Shown piece after piece: positions 14,795-23,558 of a stretch of 57,307 bases of DNA. Under the pieces are notes generated by a model. The model was given only the letters and a program-made list of their open reading frames with translations. It ran no database searches and was not told where the DNA came from. The stretch spans positions 1 through 57,307 of the forward strand of contig JAFGFL010000016.1 in assembly GCA_016931055.1 (NCBI GenBank). Direction: 5' to 3'. Position numbers and translations under genes: made by a program. The DNA comes from Candidatus Omnitrophota bacterium (lineage in GTDB: Bacteria > Omnitrophota > Gorgyraeia > Zapsychrales > Zapsychraceae). The first letter of the stretch is position 1; every line of letters begins with the position of its first letter.

Positions 14795-16651
14795 ATGAAG
14801 TTACCTTCATCAGGCATCAGGCGCATCCTTCCCAGGCGGATCTGGCAGCAGATCTTCTTCCTGTTAGTTTTTTTTGCCATCATCCCGCTCGGCGCTCTCG
14901 GTTTTTTCTTATTAAATGCCAGCCAAGGCGCGATCAAGACGGCCATTCTCCGGGGCCATAAAGAAATTGCCGTTCATACGACCGGCGAAATTCGGGAACA
15001 TGTCAAAGGCGCCAGGGAAACTCTGCTTGTGACGGCGTCCATTTTAGGGACCTTGCACGCCGATCCCTGGCGGCAGGAAACTGTTGTCGTCGAACTTTCG
15101 TTAAAAAATCCGGCCTTTCAGCGGATCTCTTCACTCAATTTGAAAGGTGAAGAAATCGCGACTTCACAGCTCGGGACGGAATTGCGCGACAGGTCGCGTG
15201 AGCAGGCCTTCCGGAAAGCGGTCCTGGGCGAATCGTATCTGTCCGAAGTGAAAATATCGGACAACCGTATCCCTTTTCTAACGCTCGCTGAACCCATAAG
15301 GCAGTTCGGGAAGGTCCAGGGGGTCCTGATCGCTGATTTGAATGTCAGAAACATATGGGACACGGTGGACGGCATTCAGGTCGGCCGGCTTGGAAAAGCC
15401 TATCTGATCAATCAGCAGGGGCGGATCATTGCGCACCATGACAAAAAGAAAGTGCTGAAGAACGCGGGCTTGACACAGCCCCAGGTCATGCATGATATTT
15501 TGTCGGGACAGGCGGGGAATCTTGAGGAAATCGGCGAGCGGGGGGAATCATGGCTTGTTTCTTACGCGCCGGTTGGGAAGCTGAATTGGGGCTTGATCAT
15601 CGCGCGGCCCAAAACAGAGGCCTTTGCTTTTTTAAGAGAGATGAACGCGCGGTCGCTGATCGTTATTGCTTTGAGCCTTCTGGCGGCTCTTCTGATCAGC
15701 CTGATCCTGACGCGTTATATGAGCCGGCCGATGAATGATATGATCCAAGGCACGCAGCGGGTTTCCAGAGGGGATTTTTCTCATTTCTTTCAAGTGCACG
15801 GCAAAAGCGAAATCGATAAACTGTTATTTTCGTTCAACCGGATGATCCGTAAATTGCGCAAGGCGCAAGAGGATGAAAAATTAGCCGTGATCGGCAAAGC
15901 CGCCACCGCCATAGCCCATGAACTGAAAAATTCGCTCCAGCTGATAGACACCTTTATCAAGCTGTTGCCCCAGCGGCAGGGGGATAAACAATTTATCAAG
16001 GAGCTCTCGGATACGATCCCCAGGGAATTAGACTCCTGGAACGCGTCATTAAAGAACATGATGACCTACTCGAGAGATGCCGGGTTTCCCGTCAAAGAAA
16101 TTGACGCTAATGAGATTGTCAGAGAAATAGCGCTGTTGACGAAATTCAAGGCCCGGCAATCGGATATTCGTCTGGAAGTTGCGCTGGAAGACATCCCTCT
16201 ATGGGTTATGGGGAATCAGGAGAAGTTAAAACAGGTCCTGCTGAATATCGTGACCAATGCTTTGGAGGCAACTCCGCAGGGCGGCCAGATCGTTCTGCGC
16301 TCCAGGTTATCCGGCGGCTTCGGTTCCAAGTCCAAGGAGCCTTGTTTTGCGGAAATAGAGATCATAAACACAGGAGAGGGGATCGAACGAAATCAATTGG
16401 ACAAAATCTTTGAACCGTTTTATACAACCAAAACAGGCGGGTTAGGGCTGGGACTGTCCATCAGCAAAGAGATCATGGACCGCCACCATGGAAAGATCGA
16501 AGTGGTGAGCATCAAAAATGAAACGACCTCATTTATTGTGCGTATCCCGGCCGTGAGTACCGTTTTCCAGAGAAATGCCCCGGGGCATAGCCGGGGGCCG
16601 AAGGCCATCGAAAAGACCTCGACCTCCGGCCCATTTTCGTCTTTGTCTTGA
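14795..16651 (+). CDS. Membrane sensor histidine kinase (Cache-HAMP-kinase)
   Basis: A 618-residue protein. A first membrane helix (about 20-42) is followed by a periplasmic double-Cache-like sensor (about 43-280; GKAYLINQQGRIIAH is typical), a second helix (about 288-310), HAMP, and a kinase core with His375 in AHELKNS and the ATPase motifs NIVTNALEA, GEGIERN and GLGLGLS. It begins 19 bases after the exporter gene and is followed by an AraC-type response regulator. By position it should sense an extracellular or periplasmic signal linked to the peptide cluster. A Pro/Ser-rich tail after the ATPase (about 595-618) looks like extension into unrelated sequence. Confidence 0.9.
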   Translation: MKLPSSGIRRILPRRIWQQIFFLLVFFAIIPLGALGFFLLNASQGAIKTAILRGHKEIAVHTTGEIREHVKGARETLLVTASILGTLHADPWRQETVVVELSLKNPAFQRISSLNLKGEEIATSQLGTELRDRSREQAFRKAVLGESYLSEVKISDNRIPFLTLAEPIRQFGKVQGVLIADLNVRNIWDTVDGIQVGRLGKAYLINQQGRIIAHHDKKKVLKNAGLTQPQVMHDILSGQAGNLEEIGERGESWLVSYAPVGKLNWGLIIARPKTEAFAFLREMNARSLIVIALSLLAALLISLILTRYMSRPMNDMIQGTQRVSRGDFSHFFQVHGKSEIDKLLFSFNRMIRKLRKAQEDEKLAVIGKAATAIAHELKNSLQLIDTFIKLLPQRQGDKQFIKELSDTIPRELDSWNASLKNMMTYSRDAGFPVKEIDANEIVREIALLTKFKARQSDIRLEVALEDIPLWVMGNQEKLKQVLLNIVTNALEATPQGGQIVLRSRLSGGFGSKSKEPCFAEIEIINTGEGIERNQLDKIFEPFYTTKTGGLGLGLSISKEIMDRHHGKIEVVSIKNETTSFIVRIPAVSTVFQRNAPGHSRGPKAIEKTSTSGPFSSLS

Positions 16652-16673
16652 ATGGGCCTCCGGCGAGGCTGTA

Positions 16674-16711
16674 GGTAGAGAAAAGTCAGCTGTTCGCCGC
16701 GAGAAGCCATT
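16674..16711. repeat. Shared motif, copy 3 (diverged)
   Basis: GGTAGAGAAAAGTCAGCTG matches copy 2 at 19 of 23 positions counting the next four bases, and AAGCC follows at a similar distance. Intergenic between kinase and regulator genes. Confidence 0.3.
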
Positions 16712-16771
16712 CCCATTAAAACGGGTTATGTCAGAATAGCGGATATGACTCAACAATCTGCCGAGGAAAAT

Positions 16772-17512
16772 ATGATTTCAGAGAAAATTGTTGTTATCGA
16801 TGACGATCCGCGGATTGTTAAAAGCATCCGGTTGGCCTTTCCCGAGTATGAGTTTATGGATTTCAGCAACGGGGAAGATGCCTTGGATTATTTAAGGAAA
16901 CCCAACAACATCAATGTGGTCTTACTGGATTTTATGATGCCTAAAATGGACGGGATCAGCGTCCTGTCAAGGATAAAAAAACACATGAATAATATCGGGG
17001 TTATCCTCATGACGGGATACGGCTCCAAGGACATTATTCTTGACGCGTTGAGAAATCATGCCGATGATTTTATCGAAAAGCCGATTCAAATGCCTGAACT
17101 CAAGGACAAGCTGCGCTTTCTTATAAAGGAAAGGCTGTATGCCCAGAATATAAGAAATGATAAACACGACCGAATGGGACGCATTAAGCGTTTTATTGAG
17201 CGCAATTGCAGCAATGTCAATCTTGATTATATCGCCAATGAGCTGTGTTTGAGCCCGAGATATGTGAGCCGTTTCTTTAACCGCCATAATGACGTGAGCT
17301 ACCGCGGTTTTAGGCTTCAAATGAAGATGAACCGGGCAAAAAAGCTCCTTGCCGAAACCTGCCTTGATGTCTGTGAAATTGCCATTGAATTAGGGTATCA
17401 GAACCCCGAATCCTTCATGCGCATCTTTAAACGAATGACCAAAATGACCCCGACCCAGTACAGAAAGAAAAACGGCAGCAAGAGGGTCAGGAAATCGTGT
17501 CAATCAGGGTAA
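16772..17512 (+). CDS. Response regulator with AraC-type DNA-binding domain
   Basis: About 246 residues from the ATG at 16772, preferred because GAGG lies five bases upstream and the receiver begins at once; an ATG at 16745 would add nine residues. The REC domain has VIDDDP, phospho-acceptor Asp53 (LLDFMMP), Thr in MTGYG and Lys in EKPIQ. A linker leads to an AraC/XylS double helix-turn-helix (about 136-235) containing YIANELCLSPRYVSRFF and the family's ELGYQNPESFMRIFKR region. Partner of the kinase upstream; a transcription activator of the peptide cluster is a natural inference. Candidate targets are the 13-bp dyads at 11548 and 12986. Confidence 0.9.
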   Translation: MISEKIVVIDDDPRIVKSIRLAFPEYEFMDFSNGEDALDYLRKPNNINVVLLDFMMPKMDGISVLSRIKKHMNNIGVILMTGYGSKDIILDALRNHADDFIEKPIQMPELKDKLRFLIKERLYAQNIRNDKHDRMGRIKRFIERNCSNVNLDYIANELCLSPRYVSRFFNRHNDVSYRGFRLQMKMNRAKKLLAETCLDVCEIAIELGYQNPESFMRIFKRMTKMTPTQYRKKNGSKRVRKSCQSG

Positions 17513-17536
17513 GGGAATATCCCAAAAGGCCCCGTC

Positions 17537-17917
17537 ATGGACCAAAAAGTTTTGATTGTCGACGGACATCCGGTTTATGCGCAAAGAGTCATAACGTTTC
17601 TTCAGGGACTCATGTTCACGGATATTCATTTGGCCAAAACAGGGAAACAGGGAATGGATGACGCTCGGGACAAAAAACCTGATTTAGTGATCTTGAGTTC
17701 CGTGCTTCCGGACATGGACAGCTCTTTAGTCTGCAGGGAGATCCACGCGTTGACAAAAGGAGCGTCAAAAATCATTGTTCAGATCGGATTGTTCACGGAA
17801 GCGGAGACCGTTAACAAATTTCATGACCATGGCGCCAGTGCCGTTTTGATGCGTAAAGAAAAAGATCTGCAGCCTTTACAGAAGGCCATCGAAAGACTGC
17901 TTTTAAGTGAAGTGTAA
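17537..17917 (+). CDS. Degenerate receiver without phospho-acceptor Asp
   Basis: A 126-residue REC-fold protein. The acidic pair is reduced to VDGHP, the phospho-acceptor is replaced by Ser54 (VILSSVLPDMD, where a normal receiver has ILD), and the KP pair is replaced by RKEKD. It should not be phosphorylated in the usual way. It follows the AraC-type regulator by 24 bases and probably belongs to the same operon. Such pseudo-receivers can bind small molecules or dimerise constitutively; what this one does is unknown. Confidence 0.8.
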   Translation: MDQKVLIVDGHPVYAQRVITFLQGLMFTDIHLAKTGKQGMDDARDKKPDLVILSSVLPDMDSSLVCREIHALTKGASKIIVQIGLFTEAETVNKFHDHGASAVLMRKEKDLQPLQKAIERLLLSEV

Positions 17918-18157
17918 ACACATATTCCCCATCGCTTTTTCCCCGAATTTTCAGGCCCTCCCATTCTCGTTTTATTCAAGCTGACCGGAGTGCCCTTCAA
18001 ACTGACTTATATCGACGGCGAAATAAGTCAATTCAAAAACCCTTTATCCCATTACAAATTTGTTGTATCCGGTTATTCTAGGCAGGGTTAGAAAATAGGA
18101 AAACCTTAACTGATATTTATTTCTTATTTTAGTGTTCATCGATGAAAAATAATCGTA

Positions 18158-18433
18158 ATGAAAAGTAACAACGACAATAAATTCGGGACGGTCGAGGCCG
18201 TTAAACAGGTCGGAGTGTCTCCGGAACGTCTTCGTTATTGGGAACAGGCGGGGATTATTAAACCGCGCTATGTTCAATGCGGCACGCGGCGGTACAGGAG
18301 GTATTCCCAAGAAGATATCGATCGGAGTATTTACATCAGGATCCTGGTGGATGGCGAGAAATATTCTCTCGAAGGCGCGAAAAGAAAATTGGAAGACAAA
18401 AGCGGCGCTCAACGAAGCAATAATGCAAAATAG
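18158..18433 (+). CDS. Short MerR-family DNA-binding protein
   Basis: A 91-residue protein containing only the MerR winged helix: GVSPERLRYWEQAGII and RRYRRYSQEDID are the classic motifs (about 19-60). The effector-binding C-terminal part and the long dimerisation coil are missing or very short. It precedes two TonB receptor genes by ten bases and so is likely their regulator. The 240 bases upstream hold no supported feature beyond AT-rich sequence suited to a promoter. Confidence 0.85.
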   Translation: MKSNNDNKFGTVEAVKQVGVSPERLRYWEQAGIIKPRYVQCGTRRYRRYSQEDIDRSIYIRILVDGEKYSLEGAKRKLEDKSGAQRSNNAK

Positions 18434-18442
18434 GAGATAATC

Positions 18443-20410
18443 ATGAAACGGGATTTTATTGTCACTGTACTTATTGTGGGTGCGGTGAGCATGACCTTTG
18501 TCCCTAAAGTTTCTTCCGCCGACGATGATGGGACTCACGGATTTGAGGCCATGTTGTTCGAGGAAGTTCCTGTTGTTGTGATCTCTGCTATGGGGCGGGA
18601 ACAAAAACAGCAGGATGTCTCGCAGCCGATGACCGTCCTCACCCAGGAAGACATCCGGCGTTCCGGCGCGAAATCCCTAAGCCAGTTGTTTTTAAGGGTG
18701 CCGGGGATGCAGGTCCGTTCCGATAACGGCTATCATAATTATGTCAGCGTCCGCGGCGAGGCCGGGACCCTGACGAATAATCTGCTTGTTCTTGTTGACG
18801 GCGCGGTCGTTTTTAATCCGGCGTTTAACGGCACGCGCTGGCACGCGATTCCCGTGACTCTCGATGAGATCGAGCGCGTCGAAATTATCCGCGGTCCCGG
18901 AGGCGTGCTGTACGCCTCCAACGCCGTTTTAGGTGTCGTTAATATCATCACCAAGTCTTCACGGGCAAAGGAGAAAAACAGCGTTGAGGCCAAAGGAGGA
19001 AGCCTTACCTATAACGGAGAAGCCTTCGGTGTGAACCATCAGTTCAAAGAGGAAAAATGGGGCGTCCGAGGCTACGGACAGCATGATAAACAATTCGGCT
19101 GGGATGATCAGCATGGGGTAAAAGCGCATCAGCGTTTGGAACGGTACTTGTTCGGGGTGCGTTCGGATTATCAAATCAACGACCAGGGACAGGTGAGCTT
19201 TTCGGCGCGCGGCAGCGAAGTGACCTCGTTTCCGAATATTGTGCTTACCGCCATCAAGACACATGCCAGTACGTTTCTGGGCAACCTTGACCTGAATTAT
19301 AAGTTCAGTGACTTCTATGATATGTCTCTTAAAAACAATTTTACTTATCATATCGCCTCGATTCTCGGACTTAATGATGAAGACACGTATACCAATGATG
19401 TGACCATGCAAAACAATTTTACTTACGACCTTATGGGGGATCACGTGACCTCGCTTGGGACCGAGTACCGGAATACGCGCGTCATAACAACGCCTGATCT
19501 CGTGAGAAACACAGACTATACTCATAACACGACATCGTTCTTCCTGAACGATGAATACAAACCATCGGAGAATTGGGTTTTTACCGCGGGCGTTCGCGCC
19601 GACAAACCTTCGTCCCTGAAGAACAATGACCCGAAATTGGACGCCTGGCTGCTTTCGGAACGGGTTTCGGGGATTTACAAGTTTGACGAACATCACAGCG
19701 TTTCCGCCTCGGTGACGAGTGAATACCGTTTTCCGTCTTATAACGCGGAAGAGGAACTGTATTGGGAATTCTTTCCGGGATTCGCCATCGAAGGAAACAT
19801 TAATCTGGAACCGGAAAAGTTGTGGAATTACGATCTCGGATATCACGGGCTTTTTCTCGAAGATAAACTCAATGTCAACCTCGCCGCCTATTTCTATACG
19901 CTTGAAGACGTGATCGTTTGCGATATATTCGGCCCTCAATTCATTTATCGTAACCACGGCGAAATCGACGGTTATGGCGTGGAACTGGATAGCCGGTATC
20001 ATATTAACAATCGATGGAGCGTCTACGGGGATTATTCGTATATCTTGCTTTCCGATGACAAAATCAATACACCCACCCCCTACACGGCGCTTCAGGGAAA
20101 AACAACCAATCTCAGCCGCCATATGATCGGCTCCGGCGCGCGCTACACGGCCGGTCCCTGGGAGGCGGATTTTTACGTCAAATATTTCAGTGGATTGCGC
20201 GCGGCCGATTTCTTTGGGGCTGAAGGCGTGCACATTGACGGTTACTGGAAGCCCGCGTTTCGGGCCGCGTACTCCTTTAAACTGGCAGGGAAATACGACA
20301 CGACCACGGAGCTGGTCGTCAATGACTTTTTCAACAGCAACGTCTATGAAACCGTTTCCCGTTATGAACGTGAAGCCCAGGTTTTTCTTGGGGTCAAGGT
20401 CTTGTTCTAA
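18443..20410 (+). CDS. TonB-dependent receptor, paralogue 1
   Basis: A 655-residue outer-membrane receptor with signal peptide ending VSSADD and AGGAG before the ATG. The plug has the hallmark EDIRRSGAKSL, VLVDGAVVF and IERVEIIRGPGGVLY (about 65-165). The barrel follows and ends VLF. The next gene is a paralogue with the same N-terminal pattern (FEEVP or FAEIP, then GREQKQQ or GRQQQQS), so the pair arose by duplication. Substrate unknown. Both are linked to a periplasmic binding protein and a sensor kinase rather than to a visible importer. Confidence 0.92.
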   Translation: MKRDFIVTVLIVGAVSMTFVPKVSSADDDGTHGFEAMLFEEVPVVVISAMGREQKQQDVSQPMTVLTQEDIRRSGAKSLSQLFLRVPGMQVRSDNGYHNYVSVRGEAGTLTNNLLVLVDGAVVFNPAFNGTRWHAIPVTLDEIERVEIIRGPGGVLYASNAVLGVVNIITKSSRAKEKNSVEAKGGSLTYNGEAFGVNHQFKEEKWGVRGYGQHDKQFGWDDQHGVKAHQRLERYLFGVRSDYQINDQGQVSFSARGSEVTSFPNIVLTAIKTHASTFLGNLDLNYKFSDFYDMSLKNNFTYHIASILGLNDEDTYTNDVTMQNNFTYDLMGDHVTSLGTEYRNTRVITTPDLVRNTDYTHNTTSFFLNDEYKPSENWVFTAGVRADKPSSLKNNDPKLDAWLLSERVSGIYKFDEHHSVSASVTSEYRFPSYNAEEELYWEFFPGFAIEGNINLEPEKLWNYDLGYHGLFLEDKLNVNLAAYFYTLEDVIVCDIFGPQFIYRNHGEIDGYGVELDSRYHINNRWSVYGDYSYILLSDDKINTPTPYTALQGKTTNLSRHMIGSGARYTAGPWEADFYVKYFSGLRAADFFGAEGVHIDGYWKPAFRAAYSFKLAGKYDTTTELVVNDFFNSNVYETVSRYEREAQVFLGVKVLF

Positions 20411-20523
20411 AAGGTTCATGACAAAAGGGTACTAACGTAAAAGGAAGGATGGCCGTGAAGATCCATGCCATAAATTTGTTCAGCCCCACACAATAATTGC
20501 GTGAGAAGGAATGTTTTGATACG

Positions 20524-20545
20524 CGATGTTATTAGAAACATCGCT
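20524..20545. other. Perfect 8-bp hairpin between the receptor genes
   Basis: GCGATGTT pairs with AACATCGC across ATTAGA. No T-run follows, so it is more likely a processing or stability hairpin than a terminator. Confidence 0.35.
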
Positions 20546-20606
20546 ATAAGTAGGAATAGGGGAAATCCGGCACTCAACCAAGCAATCATACAAACAGAGG
20601 TCGCAT

Positions 20607-22547
20607 ATGAAGAAACAATTTGTTTTATTCCTCATTTTCATGTCGGCGCTTGTTCTGATTCCAAAGAATGCAATAGCACAGGATGTCGAATCGTTTGAAG
20701 AACTCCTGTTTGCCGAAATTCCTTCAGTGGTTTCAGCCATCGGCCGGCAACAACAGCAGTCTGAGGTGTCGTTGCCGATGTATGTGATTACCAAGGAGGA
20801 CATCCGGAGGTCCGGGGCAAAGACGTTAAGCCAGTTGTTTTGGCGTGTGCCGGGCGTTCAAATGCGTTCTGATTCCGGGACATTCAACCAAGTTGGTATC
20901 CGCGATCAGGCGAATCTCACAACAATGAATCTATTGACTTTGATTGATGGAGTTGTTGTTTTTAATGCGCTTCACAATGGGACGAATTGGAATTCAATGG
21001 CTATTACGCTTCCGGAAATAGAGCGCATTGAGATTATTCGCGGCCCGGGGGGCGTGTTATATAGCTCAAATGCGGCCTATGGGGTTATCAACATTATTAC
21101 AAAATCGGCGTTGGAAAAGAGGGAAAAGAAAAATTACGCGTCTGTAAAAGGCGGGGATCACCAGTACTATGAAGGAGGCCTGGGGTTAGGATATGCTTCT
21201 GAGGAAAAGGATCTTGGGATAAGAGCTGCTTTTCAACATCATTGGCGCAAAGGTTGGGATAATATGCATGGGGTAGAAGGGATTGAGCAGGAAGCTAAAC
21301 TTTCCGTAGGCGGAGGGCGCTTGGATGGCAATTTTAAGGAAGGGAAGGGGCATTACTTTATTACGGCGCGCAAGAGTGATTTTGGCGGCCGCACGTTAAA
21401 GTTATTTCCTCCTCCCATGAAGGACAATGAAGGCATGGTTCTTCTCTCGGGACATGTTTCGTACCAAGTTAACGATTTTTATGATATCTCCATGGACGCG
21501 TCTATGAATAAGCAGAGCCATACTCAAATTCTGTGCAACGACATGGACCTGTACCGCCTGGCCGACAAATTTCAGAATAATTTTACCTATTCTCTGTGGG
21601 GGGAGCACATCACGGCACTGGGAGTGGAATTTGACTTCCGAAAGATTAATGGTTCCGAAGATGCCCTCGTCAATCCGGATGACAGCCACAAGACGACCAG
21701 TTTTTTCTTTCAGGATGAATATCGTCCGACCGACAAATGGATTTTTACCGCAGGAAGCCGCGCGGAACGCCACAGTATTTTAATCAACAATCCCACGAAT
21801 ATTGACGATTGGCTTTGGTCACCCCGATTCTCGGGGATTTATAAGATTAACGATAACCAGCGTCTCACCACGTCTGTGTCGAGGGCATATCTCATGCCTT
21901 CTTTTATCGATGAAAATTTTTTGGTGAACGGCGTACGAGTCGGCAATATCGATTTAGAGCCTTTTAAAGTATGGAACTATGATTTCGGCTACCATGGCTC
22001 ATTCTTGGACAATACGCTTTTTCTTAATACCAATGTCTTCTATATGGATCACGCGGATATGCTCGCCATTCTAGCCGGTTTACCGAACGAGAATTCCGGC
22101 GAAGTAAAGACATACGGGTTTGAAATGGGCACGAAATATAATATTACGGCACACTGGTCCGTGTTTGGGGACTATTCGTTTCTTAATAAAGATTATGATC
22201 CTCAAGACATTTTCAGCGCGGCTACGCAAGGAAGCGTCGATGGCATCAGTACCCACATGATTGGGGCAGGCACACGCTATACGCGTAACCGGTGGGACTA
22301 TGATTTCTACATCAAGTATTATAGCGGCTATATGGGCGCGAACAGCATTTATGAAACACCAAGCATCAAGATCGACGGTTTCGTAAAACCCATCGTGCGG
22401 ATAGCGTATCATTTCGCCTGGGCGGAAAAATATGATGCCGTGCTGGAATTCGTTGTCAATGATTTTCTGGACGGACGCGTTTATGAAAGTGCCCATCGTT
22501 TCCAGCGTGAGCCGCAGGTTCATTTAGGCTTAACCGTTGAATTCTGA
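20607..22547 (+). CDS. TonB-dependent receptor, paralogue 2
   Basis: A 646-residue receptor paralogous to the one at 18443. Signal peptide ends AIAQDV. The plug contains EDIRRSGAKTLSQLF, LIDGVVVFN and IERIEIIRGPGGVLY; the barrel ends in an aromatic residue. GAGG precedes the ATG. Its base composition is more AT-rich than that of the first copy, so the duplication is not recent. The extracellular loop regions diverge most, suggesting a related but different ligand. It is followed by a binding-protein gene. Confidence 0.92.
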   Translation: MKKQFVLFLIFMSALVLIPKNAIAQDVESFEELLFAEIPSVVSAIGRQQQQSEVSLPMYVITKEDIRRSGAKTLSQLFWRVPGVQMRSDSGTFNQVGIRDQANLTTMNLLTLIDGVVVFNALHNGTNWNSMAITLPEIERIEIIRGPGGVLYSSNAAYGVINIITKSALEKREKKNYASVKGGDHQYYEGGLGLGYASEEKDLGIRAAFQHHWRKGWDNMHGVEGIEQEAKLSVGGGRLDGNFKEGKGHYFITARKSDFGGRTLKLFPPPMKDNEGMVLLSGHVSYQVNDFYDISMDASMNKQSHTQILCNDMDLYRLADKFQNNFTYSLWGEHITALGVEFDFRKINGSEDALVNPDDSHKTTSFFFQDEYRPTDKWIFTAGSRAERHSILINNPTNIDDWLWSPRFSGIYKINDNQRLTTSVSRAYLMPSFIDENFLVNGVRVGNIDLEPFKVWNYDFGYHGSFLDNTLFLNTNVFYMDHADMLAILAGLPNENSGEVKTYGFEMGTKYNITAHWSVFGDYSFLNKDYDPQDIFSAATQGSVDGISTHMIGAGTRYTRNRWDYDFYIKYYSGYMGANSIYETPSIKIDGFVKPIVRIAYHFAWAEKYDAVLEFVVNDFLDGRVYESAHRFQREPQVHLGLTVEF

Positions 22548-22610
22548 AGGATAGATCATGGCCACAGGCTATATCCAATGTTAATGCGTACCATATCGAG
22601 GAGAGTCATA

Positions 22611-23558
22611 ATGGCGAAAATACAGAGAACAGTTTGTTTGCTTTTCGGGATGATACTTATTTCTTCGAACGTGTGGGCCGGAGAACCAGTCATCGCGGTG
22701 GTCCTTGGGAAAGCAATTGGGCCTTATCTTCAGGCCCTTTCCGGATTTGAAACAGAGCTTAAGGAAAACGGTTACCAAATATCTCCGCATCATTTTGACC
22801 TGGATGAGTATGAAGGCCCGGAAGAGCGGATGATACAGGAAATCAGGGATTTAAAGCCGGCGCTCATATTCACGATAGGGACGAAGGCCACCTTATTTGC
22901 TCAGGGACATTTTCAGGATTTGCCCGTTGTTTTTTCCATGGTCCTTAATCCCGTCAAGGCGGGAGTGATAAAATCTTTCACGACTCCGACGCACAATCTT
23001 ACCGGCGTTTCTCTGGATATTCCGCCCGAAAAGCAGTTTGAAAAATTAAAGGAAATCCAACCCAAGGTGAAAAGGGTGGGGGTCATTTACGACGCCAAAG
23101 AAAAAGAATGGATAAAAGAGATTGAGGCAGTGGCGAAAAAAGAGGGATTATTGTTAGTGGCTAAGCCCGTTCATTCCGAATCGGACGTGCCGGTGGCATT
23201 GGATGACATCCGGGATAAGATCGATGCTCTTTGGGCGCAGACGGACGCGATGATTTATAACGCCAACTCATCTCAGTATATCTTGCTGACCTTGTTAAGA
23301 CATAAAATCCCGTTGATGGCGTTTTCGGCGTCTTACGTCAAAGCAGGCGCACTGCTTGCTTTAGAATGCGATTATGATGCCATTGGCCGACAAGCCGGGA
23401 GAATCGCCATAAAGATTCTGATGGGAGAAGATCCTTCTACGATTTTAGTCTCTTTTCCTGAGGATCCGAATCTGGTGGTTAACAAGCGGATTTCCAAACT
23501 CGTCGGAATAGATATTCCTGCGGATGCGCTGAAGGAAGCCTCTGAGGTTTACGAATGA
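22611..23558 (+). CDS. ABC_sub_bind-type periplasmic binding protein
   Basis: About 315 residues from the ATG at 22611, preceded by GAGGAG; an upstream ATG at 22578 would put charged residues before the signal peptide. Signal ends NVWAGE. The fold is that of the type-1 periplasmic binding proteins of the ABC_sub_bind (DUF534) group, known from TrpX-like amino-acid systems: LIFTIGTKATLFAQ, PVVFSMVLNP and NLTGVSLDIPPEKQFE are typical. No permease or ATPase accompanies it. Its stop codon overlaps the start of a membrane sensor kinase (ATGA), so I infer that it presents a ligand to that kinase instead of an importer. Confidence 0.85.
   Translation: MAKIQRTVCLLFGMILISSNVWAGEPVIAVVLGKAIGPYLQALSGFETELKENGYQISPHHFDLDEYEGPEERMIQEIRDLKPALIFTIGTKATLFAQGHFQDLPVVFSMVLNPVKAGVIKSFTTPTHNLTGVSLDIPPEKQFEKLKEIQPKVKRVGVIYDAKEKEWIKEIEAVAKKEGLLLVAKPVHSESDVPVALDDIRDKIDALWAQTDAMIYNANSSQYILLTLLRHKIPLMAFSASYVKAGALLALECDYDAIGRQAGRIAIKILMGEDPSTILVSFPEDPNLVVNKRISKLVGIDIPADALKEASEVYE

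Noticed and set aside
18959-20419. A 486-codon open frame on the minus strand opposite the TonB receptor at 18443
   Set aside because: It lies wholly antisense to a receptor with clear plug motifs and signal peptide, has no ribosome site and encodes no recognisable domain; long antisense frames are common in such genes.
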